DNA of 21,612 nucleotides from positions 1 to 21,612 of the forward strand of contig LGRX02028726.1 in the NCBI GenBank assembly GCA_001247695.2. Reading direction: 5' to 3'. The notes below the pieces were generated by a model. The model had not been told where the DNA came from and searched no databases. It saw only the letters and a list, made by a program, of their open reading frames with translations. The stretch comes from Cymbomonas tetramitiformis. Its lineage: Eukaryota > Chlorophyta > Pyramimonadophyceae > Pyramimonadales > Pyramimonadaceae. Positions 1-9,959 of the stretch are shown one piece after another. The translations under genes and the position numbers were made by a program. Every line of letters begins with the position of its first letter. The first letter of the stretch is position 1.

Positions 1-3000
1 GCTTCCTTTCCCTTCGCCGTCGGTTCGCTCTTCGTCTTGGGCTCCGTCTCGGCCTTTTGATCGGGCTCGGCGTCGAAATTGGTCAGCCGTTGCTGCGCAG
101 AGCTGACCATGTACTGGTCGTGGTCGAAGCCGATCGCGTTCATACCACACCTCATGGCGGCCATGGACGTCGAGCCGACGCCGCAGCAAGCGTCGAGAAT
201 CCAGTTGAGTGGATGGCCGTTCTCATCCGTCTTGCCCGGATTGTCACCGAGCATGTGGCACTGGATCAGCTCCATCAACAGTGCTAGGGGTTTCTGATGG
301 TTATTCACGACTTTGCCCTCGCGTTTGAACATCTGGTGCACAACCGGGAAGCCGCGCAAAAGTGACGCGCGGCTGTAACGTTCACCATCCCCCAAATCAA
401 AGTTGAACATCCACTCCGGCTTTTTAGAAGACTCCCCCTGGGCATCGCTTTTTACATGGTACCCCAGGACGCCACATTCAACGTCATTGTAGCGTACGGA
501 CTTGTTGGGGTTCATGTGCACGTTCGCCTTGTGCCAGAAGAACCGCTCCGCGCGGCCGGAGCAGTAATTGTCAATCACCTCCAGGAAATCGTTTTGTTGG
601 GCGAAACCGCAAAAAATAGCGACTGTCCATGCCGGGGAGGTGGTCTTGGCGTTGAAAGACTCCAGGAACGGTTGCACCTCCTTCTTGGTCATCGCGTCGG
701 GAGTCTTGTCCTTGTCAAGTTCGTAATTGCAGTCGATGATCGTCCCCGTGAAGGGCAGTCTCGGGACGTCCTTCATATCGTTCATGCTGCCCTTGACGAT
801 CTTCCAACGAGGTAGCATCGGCACGTTCTCCTGATGTGTGGGCTCGTCGTCCTCCAGACCTGCCTCTCCAGCAACCTTAGCCTCCGGCCCGTCGGTCCGC
901 GCCTCCCGATAGAGTTTGATGTCGACTTTCACCTCGATCTGTTGCAAGCCTTGGATGTGAGCCGCGCTTGGTGCCTGCGCTTCTTTGAGATTCGCCCGCG
1001 CGTTCTCGACGTAATTCAAGATCGCGTGCGGAACTTCCCCAGCCCCCCCCGGCGCGCTCCCCCCTGAGTTGAAGGTAAGCAGCCGATCAACGACTCGATT
1101 TTCTCTTGGGAGCTCCAGTAGAGGGTGAACTCGTCCTTGAATTCGTCCCAGGTTTCCAATCCCGCCGCGGACACCAAGTGCTTCTGCACCATGCGTTCCT
1201 TCTTGAACTGGCTTATCATCAGGCCTCCCTCTTTTACTGACAAGTCCTTGTTAATAATCTGGCGCAGATAAGTGTCCACCTTGTCGAACTCCGCCTCCCC
1301 CGCCAAGCCGCCCAAGTTAATCCAGAACGTCATACCCATGGATTTGGCATTGTGGAGAAACTGAGCTTCTTCCACCAAAATGCCTGCCCCTCTAGACGAG
1401 CCCGCTCCGTGGTCCCCGCCTCCTCGTTGCACCTCGTCTTCCATCTGTAAGTAAAAAAAAACATTTTTAGCATGTCTTAAAATATAGAAAAGGATGCTTT
1501 GGGAGGGAGAACACTGTTTGAAGCAGAAGTAAAAAGTAATTTACCTGTCGGTTGGAGGTGCCCTTTTTGCCAGATTTCTTGGCGGGTCCCTTAGCGGGCG
1601 AAGATGAGGCCTTGCGCTTTTTGGTCTTCGAAGCCAAAGGGTTTTTCATGCCCTTCAGGTCAAACCTTCTGTAAGCCTCCATGATGCTAACGCAGAGGGC
1701 CCACGTCTGCGGCCGGAAATTGGCAATTGTCCAGTGCATGAAGTAGTGGTTGATTTGCACGCCGCCGAGCACTTGATGCTTGGACATCGCTACTTCCTTC
1801 ACATGCGTCTCCATCGACTTGTTCAAGTGAGACATTACGGGGTACCAATCTGTGACCCGATCGAGGTGAGCGTCGATGTCATCGTTCAGCACCGTCAACG
1901 TCACCTCTACCACAGGGTCTCCCTCAGGGTTTTCCTCGTTCTCAAACGTCCCCCGTTTCTCCATGTACTGGAATCCCTGGGGATATTTCTCGGGATCCGG
2001 GACTGAAAATCCATGCTCTGATTCGAATTCCGCCATTTTTCTCACCAGCCCTCCGTCCTCGTAATACCCAGGTTGATAAGGGGTACCCCGTTCGGTGTCC
2101 TCGGGGACGCTGGCGACGAACTCGGAGATCAACGCTTCTCGGTAAACCTTGTACACGACCCCATGCTTTTCGAAAAGGGTCGAACGAAGCCCTTGCATGA
2201 ACTGAGTGTTGTCTTTGCCTTTCTGCTTCTGGTCGATCATGTTTTGCATCTCGCCTAAGAACCGAATCATGTCAGGCGTGAGACCGATGTAGATCTTGCT
2301 CTCGAAGTACTGAAAGGCTATCTCCGCCGGGATTTCCTCGTGACACTCGTCGGTGGCTTGATAACAGTGCTGGTGCCCAAAAACCTTGCCGCGGTATCCT
2401 CCCCTCAGAGCTTTTTTCAGGGAGAATTCGGCACGGGTTTTGACATCGTCGATCGCAACAAGACCCGCATTAAAAGGGGCCCACGGGTTCTCCTTCCTGC
2501 TAGACTTGATCTCGTTCACCCAGCCCCTCTCTTGATCCCGGCATGCCTCGTACCCCGTCGCGTGGTACAGGCAATTGATGGGGAGACGAAACACACTCCC
2601 TTGCTCCGCCGCCTCGTCGAAATCCATCGGATTCGGCCACCGGTGCTCCATCTCGATTTGCTTGCACAGCTCTGCTTTCTCCTCATATTCCATCTTTGAT
2701 GCATGCTCCACTTTCAGCTTAGCGTGCCACCCACATGCAGCCACCTCGGCCGCCTTCCTTGCCTCAGATGGGGTGGCCACTTGAGACATATCCACATTAG
2801 CGCCAGCTCCAGTAAACGCTCTGGAGCCACCAGGTCCTTGAAGGGCACGTTGGGCAGCAAGCTCCACTGCCGTTCTCCTGGCAGCCTGGGACAAGACGAA
2901 ACTGTTCATTAGCTAATGAACGCCTTCCAGCCCGATAAGGGCTAAAGGCGCGCGTTTCGAAGCGGAAAGCGTTCATTAGCTAATGAACGCCTTCCGCCCC

Positions 3001-3859
3001 GGTCCAGGCTCAGGGCGCGCGTTTCGAGGCGGAAAGCGTTCATTAGCTAATGAACGCCTTCCGCCCCGGTACAGGCTCAAGGCTTGCGTTTCGAGGCGGA
3101 AAGCGCTCATTAGCTAATGAACGCCTTCCGCCCCGGTACAGGCTCAAGGCGCGCGTTTCGAGGCGGAAAGCGTTCATTAGCTAATGAACGCCTTCCGCCC
3201 CGGTCCAGGCTCAGGGCGCGTGTTTCGAGGCGAAAAGCGTTCATTAGCTAATGAACGCCTTCCGCCCAGGGACAGGGTAGGCTCAAGGCGCGAAAGGGAC
3301 GTACCGTAGCCTGTACAACAGGTATGTCGCCACCACTGCCGAGGTCATCGGTCCTTGGCGGTGGCCTCTTGCTTTGCCATAAAGGAGCTGTAATCGACGC
3401 TTTCCACGCCGTGTTTACATAGCTCGCTATAAAGAATTCCTTGCTTTTTCCTTCTTGTTCTGCCCTACTTCTCAAACTTTGATAAGCCGAAAGCCGATTC
3501 GTGTGCCTTGGAAGGCTCAGGGCTTCCTCAAAGTTTGCGCTGTCCAGTTCGATTACAGTAAGCTTGTTGTTCCTAAGAGCGACGAAATACAGAATTGGAG
3601 TCTGGTTTTCAATTATACTATACGCTACGCGTTTTTCTGGAAGGAGGCTACCGTCGGCTACAGTCGGAGAGGTGTTTTGGGGAAAATTGTAAATCATTTC
3701 TTCAGCCTTCTCGTTCGGGTCATTTGAGTGAATTACTATTTGCAAGGTGTCTGCAGGATCGTCGGTTTCAAGCGTTCTAACAATGCTCCACTTGTTGCCA
3801 AGATATAACTGGAAAATATGATTATCCCTCAGTGCTTGAAATGTTTCTGCTGTCGCCAT
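1..3859 (-). CDS. Spliced gene for a large protein with a C-terminal beta-type N4/N6 DNA methyltransferase-like domain (3' end outside window)
   Basis: Exons read 3859-3305, 2885-1545 and 1444 downward to the window edge; both introns are GT-AG and phase 0. The ATG at 3859 is the first codon of a good reading frame; an earlier in-frame ATG at 3955 is possible. Exon 2 ends in a Lys-rich, NLS-like stretch (KTKKRK). From about 1025 down to 1 the frame shows the beta-class methyltransferase order: DCNY at 734-723 in the motif IV position, a W-H-K-A-N segment followed by a conserved Glu, NHQKP (motif X) at 302-288, then DACCGVGS (SAM-binding motif I) at 194-171 followed by G-F-D-H-D. The usual catalytic DPPY is DCNY here, so activity is uncertain. 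The acidic/Lys tail at the edge suggests the C-terminus is close. The frame changes once near 1043-1080. The first 600 or so residues match nothing I recognise firmly. It is divergent from the DDE gene. Confidence 0.72.
1445..1544 (-). other. Intron 2 of the methyltransferase-like gene
   Basis: A 100-bp GT-AG intron: the donor is CGACAG|GTAAAT and the acceptor is a T-run followed by TTACTTACAG. It is phase 0 and AT-rich between GC-rich exons. Without splicing the upstream frame runs into a short unrelated tail and stops at 1467. Confidence 0.8.
2886..3304 (-). other. Intron 1 of the methyltransferase-like gene, containing palindrome array 1
   Basis: The donor reads ACG|GTACGT on the minus strand (intron begins at 3304). 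The acceptor reads TTCGTCTTGTCCCAG (ends at 2886) with a pyrimidine-rich tract. Both sides are codon-phase 0 and join an open frame ending VQAT to one starting AARRT. Almost the whole intron is the 67-bp tandem array. The acceptor is inferred; a CAG closer to the last palindrome would break the frame. Confidence 0.7.
2904..3256. repeat. Palindrome array 1: six units at an exact 67-bp period
   Basis: The core GTTCATTAGCTAATGAAC starts at 2904, 2971, 3038, 3105, 3172 and 3239. The copy at 3105 has one T-to-C change that breaks its symmetry. Spacers are GC-rich, near-identical and about 49 bp long. The symmetry extends outward: GGCGGAAAGC on one side and GCCTTCCGCC on the other are complementary with one mismatch, giving a roughly 38-bp imperfect palindrome per full unit. 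The array lies within intron 1 of the minus-strand gene. Because spacers are alike it is a tandem repeat, not a CRISPR array. Confidence 0.95.
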
Positions 3860-4183
3860 ACTGAAATGAGAGAAATTGGCTGTCAACTGTGAAAGGGGTG
3901 TGTGTGAAAGAACTTTGAAAAAGTGATGTAACTTTAGCAAAATATTGTAAGTCATTTCTGGCGGCTAAAAATGACATGTCAAATATCGATGACGATTTCC
4001 GTCAAAAATGACATCTGCTGTCGCTTTCTGATTCGGTCTGTTCAGATCAAGGATATAATTTTAAGATATGCTGGTGTCATTTGCGCTGAAATCGAGAATC
4101 GATCGATTCAGTAAGATAGAAATTCTCCGTTGACTCAAAAGTTCATATCATTTTCAGAACGACAAAAACGGCTTCATAAGCTA
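3860..4183. promoter_or_regulatory. Divergent promoter region between the methyltransferase-like and DDE genes
   Basis: This is the 324-bp interval between the two inferred start codons. It is AT-richer than the exons and contains two copies of AAAAATGACAT (about 3966 and 4004) and a perfect 14-bp palindrome GAATCGATCGATTC (4096-4109). TTCTCTCATTTCAG just before the minus-strand ATG looks like a 3' splice site, so part may be a 5' UTR intron. No experimental promoter evidence is visible; the call rests on gene orientation. Confidence 0.5.
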
Positions 4184-7100
4184 ATGACGGCTAATTTTGA
4201 CGAAAATATGTTTTCTATTCCTTTTGATGAGGGTTGCGAGATTATCTGCAAACCGTGCCCGGGAATAATTATTGAAGATTCTATGGAAATAGGGGCTGAC
4301 TTTTTTGATAAAGAGCCAATTCCAAGCACAGCCCCAAGCGCAAATACGCAATTGGTTCTTTGGAACGCGCCTTTGACGTCTAGATCGGAAGTTAGCTCTA
4401 ATTCTTCACGCGTTTCCGGGACACGCGCTTTGCGCGAAATTGACTTACAAGAGATAAAAAGCAGACTAGAATCAGAATTTTCAGAGACAAGTTTAGACTT
4501 GCTTAATGAAGAACCTCTTCGGTGCATTAACGGTGAAGTAAACAAGCAGATTGTAACGCGCAAACCGTACGAATCCGACATACGCAAGCAGAAATATACA
4601 GGCGTAATTAGTATCAAGCAGCGACGTTTGCAGGCTGACAGTATATCAATGGCAGAAACCATTAATAAGTGCAATTGCAAGTCGCACTGCTGTCTATCTT
4701 TCTCATCGGCAGATATTAAGTCTTTTCGCGAAAACATTTTCAGCATGTCGCAAAAAGATAGGAAGGAATACTTCGTGAAGGACTTGCTAAAAAACAGCTT
4801 TCGATCTGAAGATAAATTCGACTTCAGATACTTTTTGGGCAAGAAGCAGGTATGTTTATTTTTGAACTCGTTCATTAGCTAATGAACGGCCTCTGGCCAA
4901 AGCTTGACTCGCACATAGACACTTTGGCTGTGGGAACCGTTCATTAGCTAATGAACGGCCTCTGGCCAAAGCGCGACTCACACATAGACACTTTGGCTGC
5001 AGGAACCGTTCATTAGCTAATGAACGGCCTCTGGCCAAAGCGCGACTCACACATAGACACTTTGGCTGCGGGAACCGTTCATTAGCTAATGAACGGCCCC
5101 TGGCCAAAGCGCGACTCACAATTAGACACTTTGGCTGCGGGAACCGTTCATTAGCTAATGAACGGTCTCTGGCCAACGCGCGACTCACAATTAGACACTT
5201 TGGCTGCGGGAACCGTTCATTAGCTAATGAACGGCCCCTGGCCAAAGCGCGACTCACAATTAGACACTTTGGCTGCGGGAATCGTTCATTAGCTAATGAA
5301 CGGTCTCTGGCCAAAGCGAAATTTTTCTTGGACCTTGTGATAGATTGTGTAATATTGTTCAGCACAGGAATGTGGAATAATGTATGATAAATTTCTAAAT
5401 TTACGATGTGTACATATTCGCGACATTGCTCGAGTTGGTACGGCGCTAGGCGTGCAGTGTTGGTACGCCTGCAGACGTGCAGTGTTGGGGGTGTCTCCCA
5501 AGCGTCTTAAATTGGCATGACCTACCAAAACCCTTATGCTTTTTTTGGATAATGTGTTAATAATTTTTGAGTGACGGGGTCTTTTTTTTGTAGCAGGTGT
5601 GCTTTAAGTTCTACTATATGGCTTACGGCATCAGCTACGGGTATCTTCAAGACTGTCGAACACGCGTGCTCGAGGGCCGACACACGTTTGTTCATGGATT
5701 GACGTACGAGGAGGACAACCGCAAGGTTTCCCTGAAACGCGAGTCGGTCGTCGCATGGCTCGAGAAATACGCGGACGAATACGGACAACCCCAACCTCAC
5801 AAACCCGAGAAGCACCTTTCAGATGGATTGACCATCGAAGAGCTGTGGGACGAGTACCTTCAGAGCTTGGGTGAGAATGAGGAGAGCAAAAAACTCTCTC
5901 TCAGTTACTGGTACAAAATATTTGAAGAAGATTGCAAGAAGTGGCTAAAGATTCCATCGGTGAACCGATTTTCTCACTGCGATGTTTGCGCGTCCTTCAA
6001 GTTATTGAAGGAAGGCTTAACCAAATCTCAAAAAGGTGAATATTCATGAATAGCTTTGTGATGTGTTTATATGTTTATGTAATTTGTTCACTGACCCGAA
6101 TTTGTGTATCATGCACAGGGCAATACAACGGGCCTCTCAACAAACATCTGGCAATCGCACGAGCGGAGCGCCAGAAGTTCTACAAACATGGTCGTAAAGC
6201 GAATATGACCAAGAGCATTGCCATGAACAAAACTTGGCATAAGTATGCCTCGGTGATCATCGATGGCATGACGCAGTGGACCACCCGACTGCCACACTTT
6301 CGACGTATCCCTAAACATCTGGACTCTAAGGACTTCCTTGACGTGCACAACATGGGGAGCATGATCGAGAACGTGGGCCGCTTCATGGATTTCAACTACG
6401 CCAACTTCAAGGACGATGCGAACTTCCTTGTCAACGTTTTGCACCGGGATATCCTCCGCATTCAAGAGCATCGACGCAACGGGGACGGGGAAAATTCATA
6501 CCCGATGCCGGAAGTATTGTATGTACAGCTTGACAATGTGAGCACCAACAAGAGCAAGTTGATGTTGGCATACGCAGCTTGGCTGGTGCACACGGGCGTC
6601 TTTCGCAAGGTGAAACTCAACTTTCTGTTGGTGGGACATACGCACGAGAACATTGACCAGATGTTTTCACGCTTCTCCGTGCGTCTACGACGCAAGCAAG
6701 CTTGGACGCTCGACGAGATGATAGAGGTCGCACAAGAATGCTTTACGGATGGTGTAATATGCGAGCACACCGAGAAGATCTTCGACTTCAGCTCTTGGTT
6801 TGATGGTCACGTCTTCGATTGCCACAATATTTTGGCACAACAGGCTTTCAAGTTCAAGATGAACGAGCACGGCGAAGTGGGCATGCAGTACAAACAGTAT
6901 TCCATTTCACCAAAATGGTTACCCGAGACTCCATTGCCAAAGCTTGTTTCTACACCCCCTGTCGCGGGGCCTGGATACATCAAGCCGATTCCTTTTACCG
7001 AAGAAGGCATCGAAAAGCTTGAGCATACCTTACAGGCGTTGAAGGACATTTTGGGCACAAAGCTCACGGAGGTGCACGAAAAGTTTTGGCGCGAGGATGT

Positions 7101-7899
7101 CATCGAGAAACAGCGCCACCTAACTGCTGGTGGAGAATGTCAAGCGCCCGCGATACCCTTCCAGCATCCCGAGAAAATCGCCATCGAGCGCAATGCCACC
7201 TTGGTTCGACTGATAGAGGCGCCCGCGTTGGCGATAGAAGCTGCCGGGGCTGCCGCCGTCCCCGCTATACCCGTGCGCATCCAACGCCGAATTGATCGAG
7301 CGCCGATAGAAGTGTACAACGGTAAACGGAAACACCAAGGTCGAGCCCAAAAGCGAGCAGAGCAGTACGTGGACAACGCCCAGTGGGAGGTCACCTACGG
7401 CCAGATGACAGTCGGCAGCTTTGCGGTGGCTCTCGCGGTGGAATCTGAAAACGACAAGTTCGCTTTCCGCGTACAACTGAAGCGAAGCGAATGGTCGGAT
7501 CCGTTGTACTTGGTGAAGGTGGAGGCGCGCTATCCGTCAACTCAACAGCTGCAATATCGCTATTTCCAACCCAAAAAGCACACCGACACCAAGAAGAAGC
7601 ACCTCGGCAAGCAACTTGCGAGTCACGTAGGAGCTTTCGCAGCGCCACCGGGGCACCGACCGTCTACCGAGACTTTCGATAAGAATGAAATAGTGCTGGC
7701 ATGGAATGTGGATGCGAAAGACCCCAAACGGAGTATACCGAACGAGCAATACGCGCAGATAGTCGTCGCTTTGCTTGCACAACAATCCAAACGCACGCGC
7801 AAGGACCTAGGTGACTTGAATGAATCGGATGATTCCGATGAAGACGAAGCTTTTGATAATTGCGTAGCGGTAGCGGTAGCACCTGAAGTGGACGCGTAA
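4184..7899 (+). CDS. Putative DDE transposase/integrase, DUF7869-like, three exons
   Basis: Exons are 4184-4849, 5597-6035 and 6119-7899, joining to about 961 aa. Exon 1 has an N-C-x-C-x3-CC cluster (residues about 163-170), a likely metal-binding site. Exon 2 opens VCFKFYYMAYGIS and has SHCDVC. Exon 3 carries IIDGMTQ (Asp about 417), YVQLDN (Asp about 507) and FLLVGHTHENIDQMFS (Glu about 545, Asp about 548), the pattern of the RNase H-fold integrase-like domain I know as DUF7869. The C-terminus is acidic (SDDSDEDE). The frame is open to position 4115, but 4184 is the first ATG, so an upstream 5' exon is possible. The assignment is from remembered motifs; function as an active transposase is inferred. 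It is divergent from the methyltransferase-like gene, with which it may form one mobile unit. Confidence 0.8.
4850..5596 (+). other. Intron 1 of the DDE gene, containing palindrome array 2
   Basis: The donor is CAG|GTATGT at 4850. The acceptor is a T-run followed by GTAGCAG; either AG at 5593 or 5596 keeps the frame (one extra Gln if 5593 is used). It is phase 0, joining GKKQ to VCFKF. The array fills its first 60 percent, starting 19 bp from the donor. The last 294 bp (5303-5596) are AT-rich and hold nothing else I can identify. Confidence 0.8.
4869..5302. repeat. Palindrome array 2: seven units at an exact 69-bp period
   Basis: The core CGTTCATTAGCTAATGAACG starts at 4869, 4938, 5007, 5076, 5145, 5214 and 5283, all seven perfect. 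The roughly 49-bp spacers are near-identical to each other but unrelated to those of array 1. Outer arms CTTTGGC and GCCAAAG lie on either side of each internal core, so most of each unit can form an imperfect extended hairpin. The 69-bp period is a multiple of three, which produces a spurious 23-aa repeat frame on the minus strand. Confidence 0.96.
6036..6118 (+). other. Intron 2 of the DDE gene
   Basis: An 83-bp GT-AG intron (AAAAG|GTGAAT ... ATGCACAG|GG), phase 1. Removing it joins SQK to GQYNGPLNKH in frame, immediately before the DDE domain. The unspliced frame stops at once. Confidence 0.85.
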
Positions 7900-8146
7900 A
7901 GCAAGACGAAAAAAACATGTAAATAATATGTGTATAACGTGTATATAGATTCTGAGTCAAAAGTTCTTTGTGTTTTCACTCCTCCTAGATTTCGAAAAAG
8001 TGCATTTGACCTCAATTTTGTACCATAAAAACCATTAAATCTAATGCACAACCTGCACTTGCATGTTCTTGACTGTTAAAATGCGGCTTTTTAATCCTAT
8101 CATGAGGTAAATAAGGCAATATCATTTTCACATGAGAATATCATTT
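7900..8146. other. 3' flank of the DDE gene
   Basis: AT-rich sequence following the stop codon. No convincing polyadenylation signal, terminal inverted repeat or further gene was recognised. Confidence 0.4.
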
Positions 8147-8497
8147 TCATCGAATAGTGTGTTTGTTCCGAACCCCGTCGATAAGCCTCAGCGAGGCATC
8201 AATGTCGCTGTCCCTCGTGAGGGACTTCTTCGCTCTGGTGGTAACACCCATGATTCTGAAAGCCTGATGGGAGGTGGTACGCCGGGGCGCGTTCGGGTAA
8301 TGTCGTGGGGAAAATGCGACGTCACAGTTACGAAAGGAGCGGTAGAGCCATGCGAGCGAGGGGCACTGGAAGACGTCGTCGAGGTCGAAGGTGCTCGAGC
8401 CACCAGCCCAAAAATCGGCAGCAAGCGGGATCAGGGCAAGCGTAATACCGTAAATGAACATTGCGTCGACTAGGCCCGGTCCAGGTCGAACCCCCAT
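8147..8497 (-). CDS. Possible hypothetical 116-aa protein or gene fragment
   Basis: An ATG-initiated frame with a hydrophobic stretch near the N-terminus (about residues 10-30, DAMFIYGITLALIPLAADF) followed by a polar region. I do not recognise a family. Just upstream another frame reads SVFEPQLWGFDLD, so this may be one exon or a broken copy. The overlapping 113-aa frame on the plus strand is of similar length, so coding status is weak. Confidence 0.2.
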   Translation of the reverse strand: MGVRPGPGLVDAMFIYGITLALIPLAADFWAGGSSTFDLDDVFQCPSLAWLYRSFRNCDVAFSPRHYPNAPRRTTSHQAFRIMGVTTRAKKSLTRDSDIDASLRLIDGVRNKHTIR

Positions 8498-8499
8498 AG

Positions 8500-9650
8500 C
8501 TGCGGCTCAAAGACGCTCACCGCAAACAGCTCATCTCAAAATTCCCGTGAGTCCCCAAACGCGCCGTCGCGCACCACCTCTCCAAGCGGCTGCTTTAGCC
8601 AATCATGGCCAAACTAGCTGTGGAATATAGCGTGGAATGGGTCCACGACCTACTGGAATATCCCGGTTCAAGATATCAGACAGTCAGTGAACCAATATAG
8701 ATAAACTCCTATAAGAAATAAACCCTAAGCTAGATATACCCGGAACGGTCACGAAGTCGGAACGGTCTCGTGTCTAGCTACCTGTGACACTCGGTGTGTC
8801 ACAGCACGGGCTTACGGATCAGTCACAGGTCCAGTGTTGGCTACCTAGGAATCTGTCATAGGGGCCTGCACCGGGACTCCCGGTCAGGGCTGCCTATACA
8901 GATTTCAGCAATGTGTGTGGCCATAATGATCGCCAAATGTCGTCATCAAAGCATGCCGATTGTCAAATGTGTTACATTTGTAGCGTGTCAACAATTATTT
9001 GCATTTTATATCAATTTGACGGTTGAAATTCCTTTGAGCAAACTCCGATTTCATCAATTATTCTTGTATCAATCGATGTGATTGGCCAAACAAATATGTT
9101 TCATTTCGTTGAACCAAAGATGAAGCGAAATTGTTCATCTTTCAAATCTCAAGCTGATTTCATAGTAATATGTTGTCAATTGCAATTGGTGAACAAACAA
9201 ATCAAATCAAATCGTGTTGTACTATTCAAATCTCAAGATAGTTGTGATCCATTGTTTAAATATTCGATCATATTTGATAATTGATTGGTTGTAAATTTTG
9301 ATGTGAAATTTGTCTTAGATATCGTGAGTGGTCTATGGTTAATAGACACTGAGAGGCCCACATGTGGACAGAGGGCAGAAGGGGTTGTGGTGTGGTTGCA
9401 TTGTAAGGCGGGGCGAGGGGAGGGGGTGGTCGTTAGGGGTGTGACAAGGAATAGTGGGGGACTTATTCGTATGGGGTTGATACAAGGTATGTCAGAACAA
9501 AGAAAGAAAATGATGGATCGTGACTATGATAAACCAGGTGACCAAATAAACACGGTGACGTGCGGTAAGCGGTTAACTAGATCGCGGCGGTTATAAGATA
9601 TAGGTTCGTGCACCCAAGCCCCACCCGGCCAATTGTGATCGAAGCATGCG
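8500..9650. other. Unassigned sequence
   Basis: No supported gene. 8640-8900 has several GTGACA/TGTCAC-rich short inverted motifs. 8900-9300 is AT-rich with repeated CAAATC words, including near-copies of TTCAAATCTCAAG at about 9140 and 9225. 9360-9470 is G-rich. Confidence 0.4.
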
Positions 9651-9659
9651 ATGGCATTG

Positions 9660-9945
9660 ACCCCCCAATCATGCGCCCTCCTCCCCCGACCAAACATTCA
9701 GCATCCAACACCCCCCAACACATTTCAGTCCAGTGGGGAGAGGGCGAACCCCTTCTCCTCCCCCCAAAAATAAAAATGTAATGTAAGCGGCCATGGGCCC
9801 AGCTCATATGGTTCGACGTTCATGACAGTGTCATCAGCCTTCATTTTCGCAGATTTGCGTGTCACTGAGTCTCAATTCTCATGTCTGATGTGTCCTTGGC
9901 GACCACATCCAAATATTTAAACAGGTTTTATATTATAAATTATTT
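9660..9945. repeat. Diverged direct repeat, copy 1
   Basis: It contains a C-rich tract followed by an A-run and ATGTAATG, then GACGTTCATGACAGTGTCAT, a TCTCATGTC segment and CCACATCCAAATATTTA. The same blocks recur in the same order at about 10500-10760. Boundaries are approximate. Confidence 0.55.
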
Positions 9946-9959
9946 ATTTTAAATTTATT

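Noticed and set aside
456..815. 119-aa plus-strand open frame
   Set aside because: Antisense to the methyltransferase domain; no recognisable motifs.
2886..2909. ATG at 2909 as the start of a separate 480-aa protein
   Set aside because: This ATG falls inside the last palindrome of the array and precedes a pyrimidine-rich acceptor; splicing from 3304 gives a longer phase-consistent frame.
2904..5302. CRISPR-like arrays (repeat plus about 49-bp spacer)
   Set aside because: Spacers within each array are near-identical to one another, and the arrays sit in spliced eukaryotic introns.
4856..5365. 169-aa minus-strand frame made of 23-aa repeats
   Set aside because: It is a by-product of the 69-bp tandem array (69 = 3 x 23) and lies inside an intron of the plus-strand gene.
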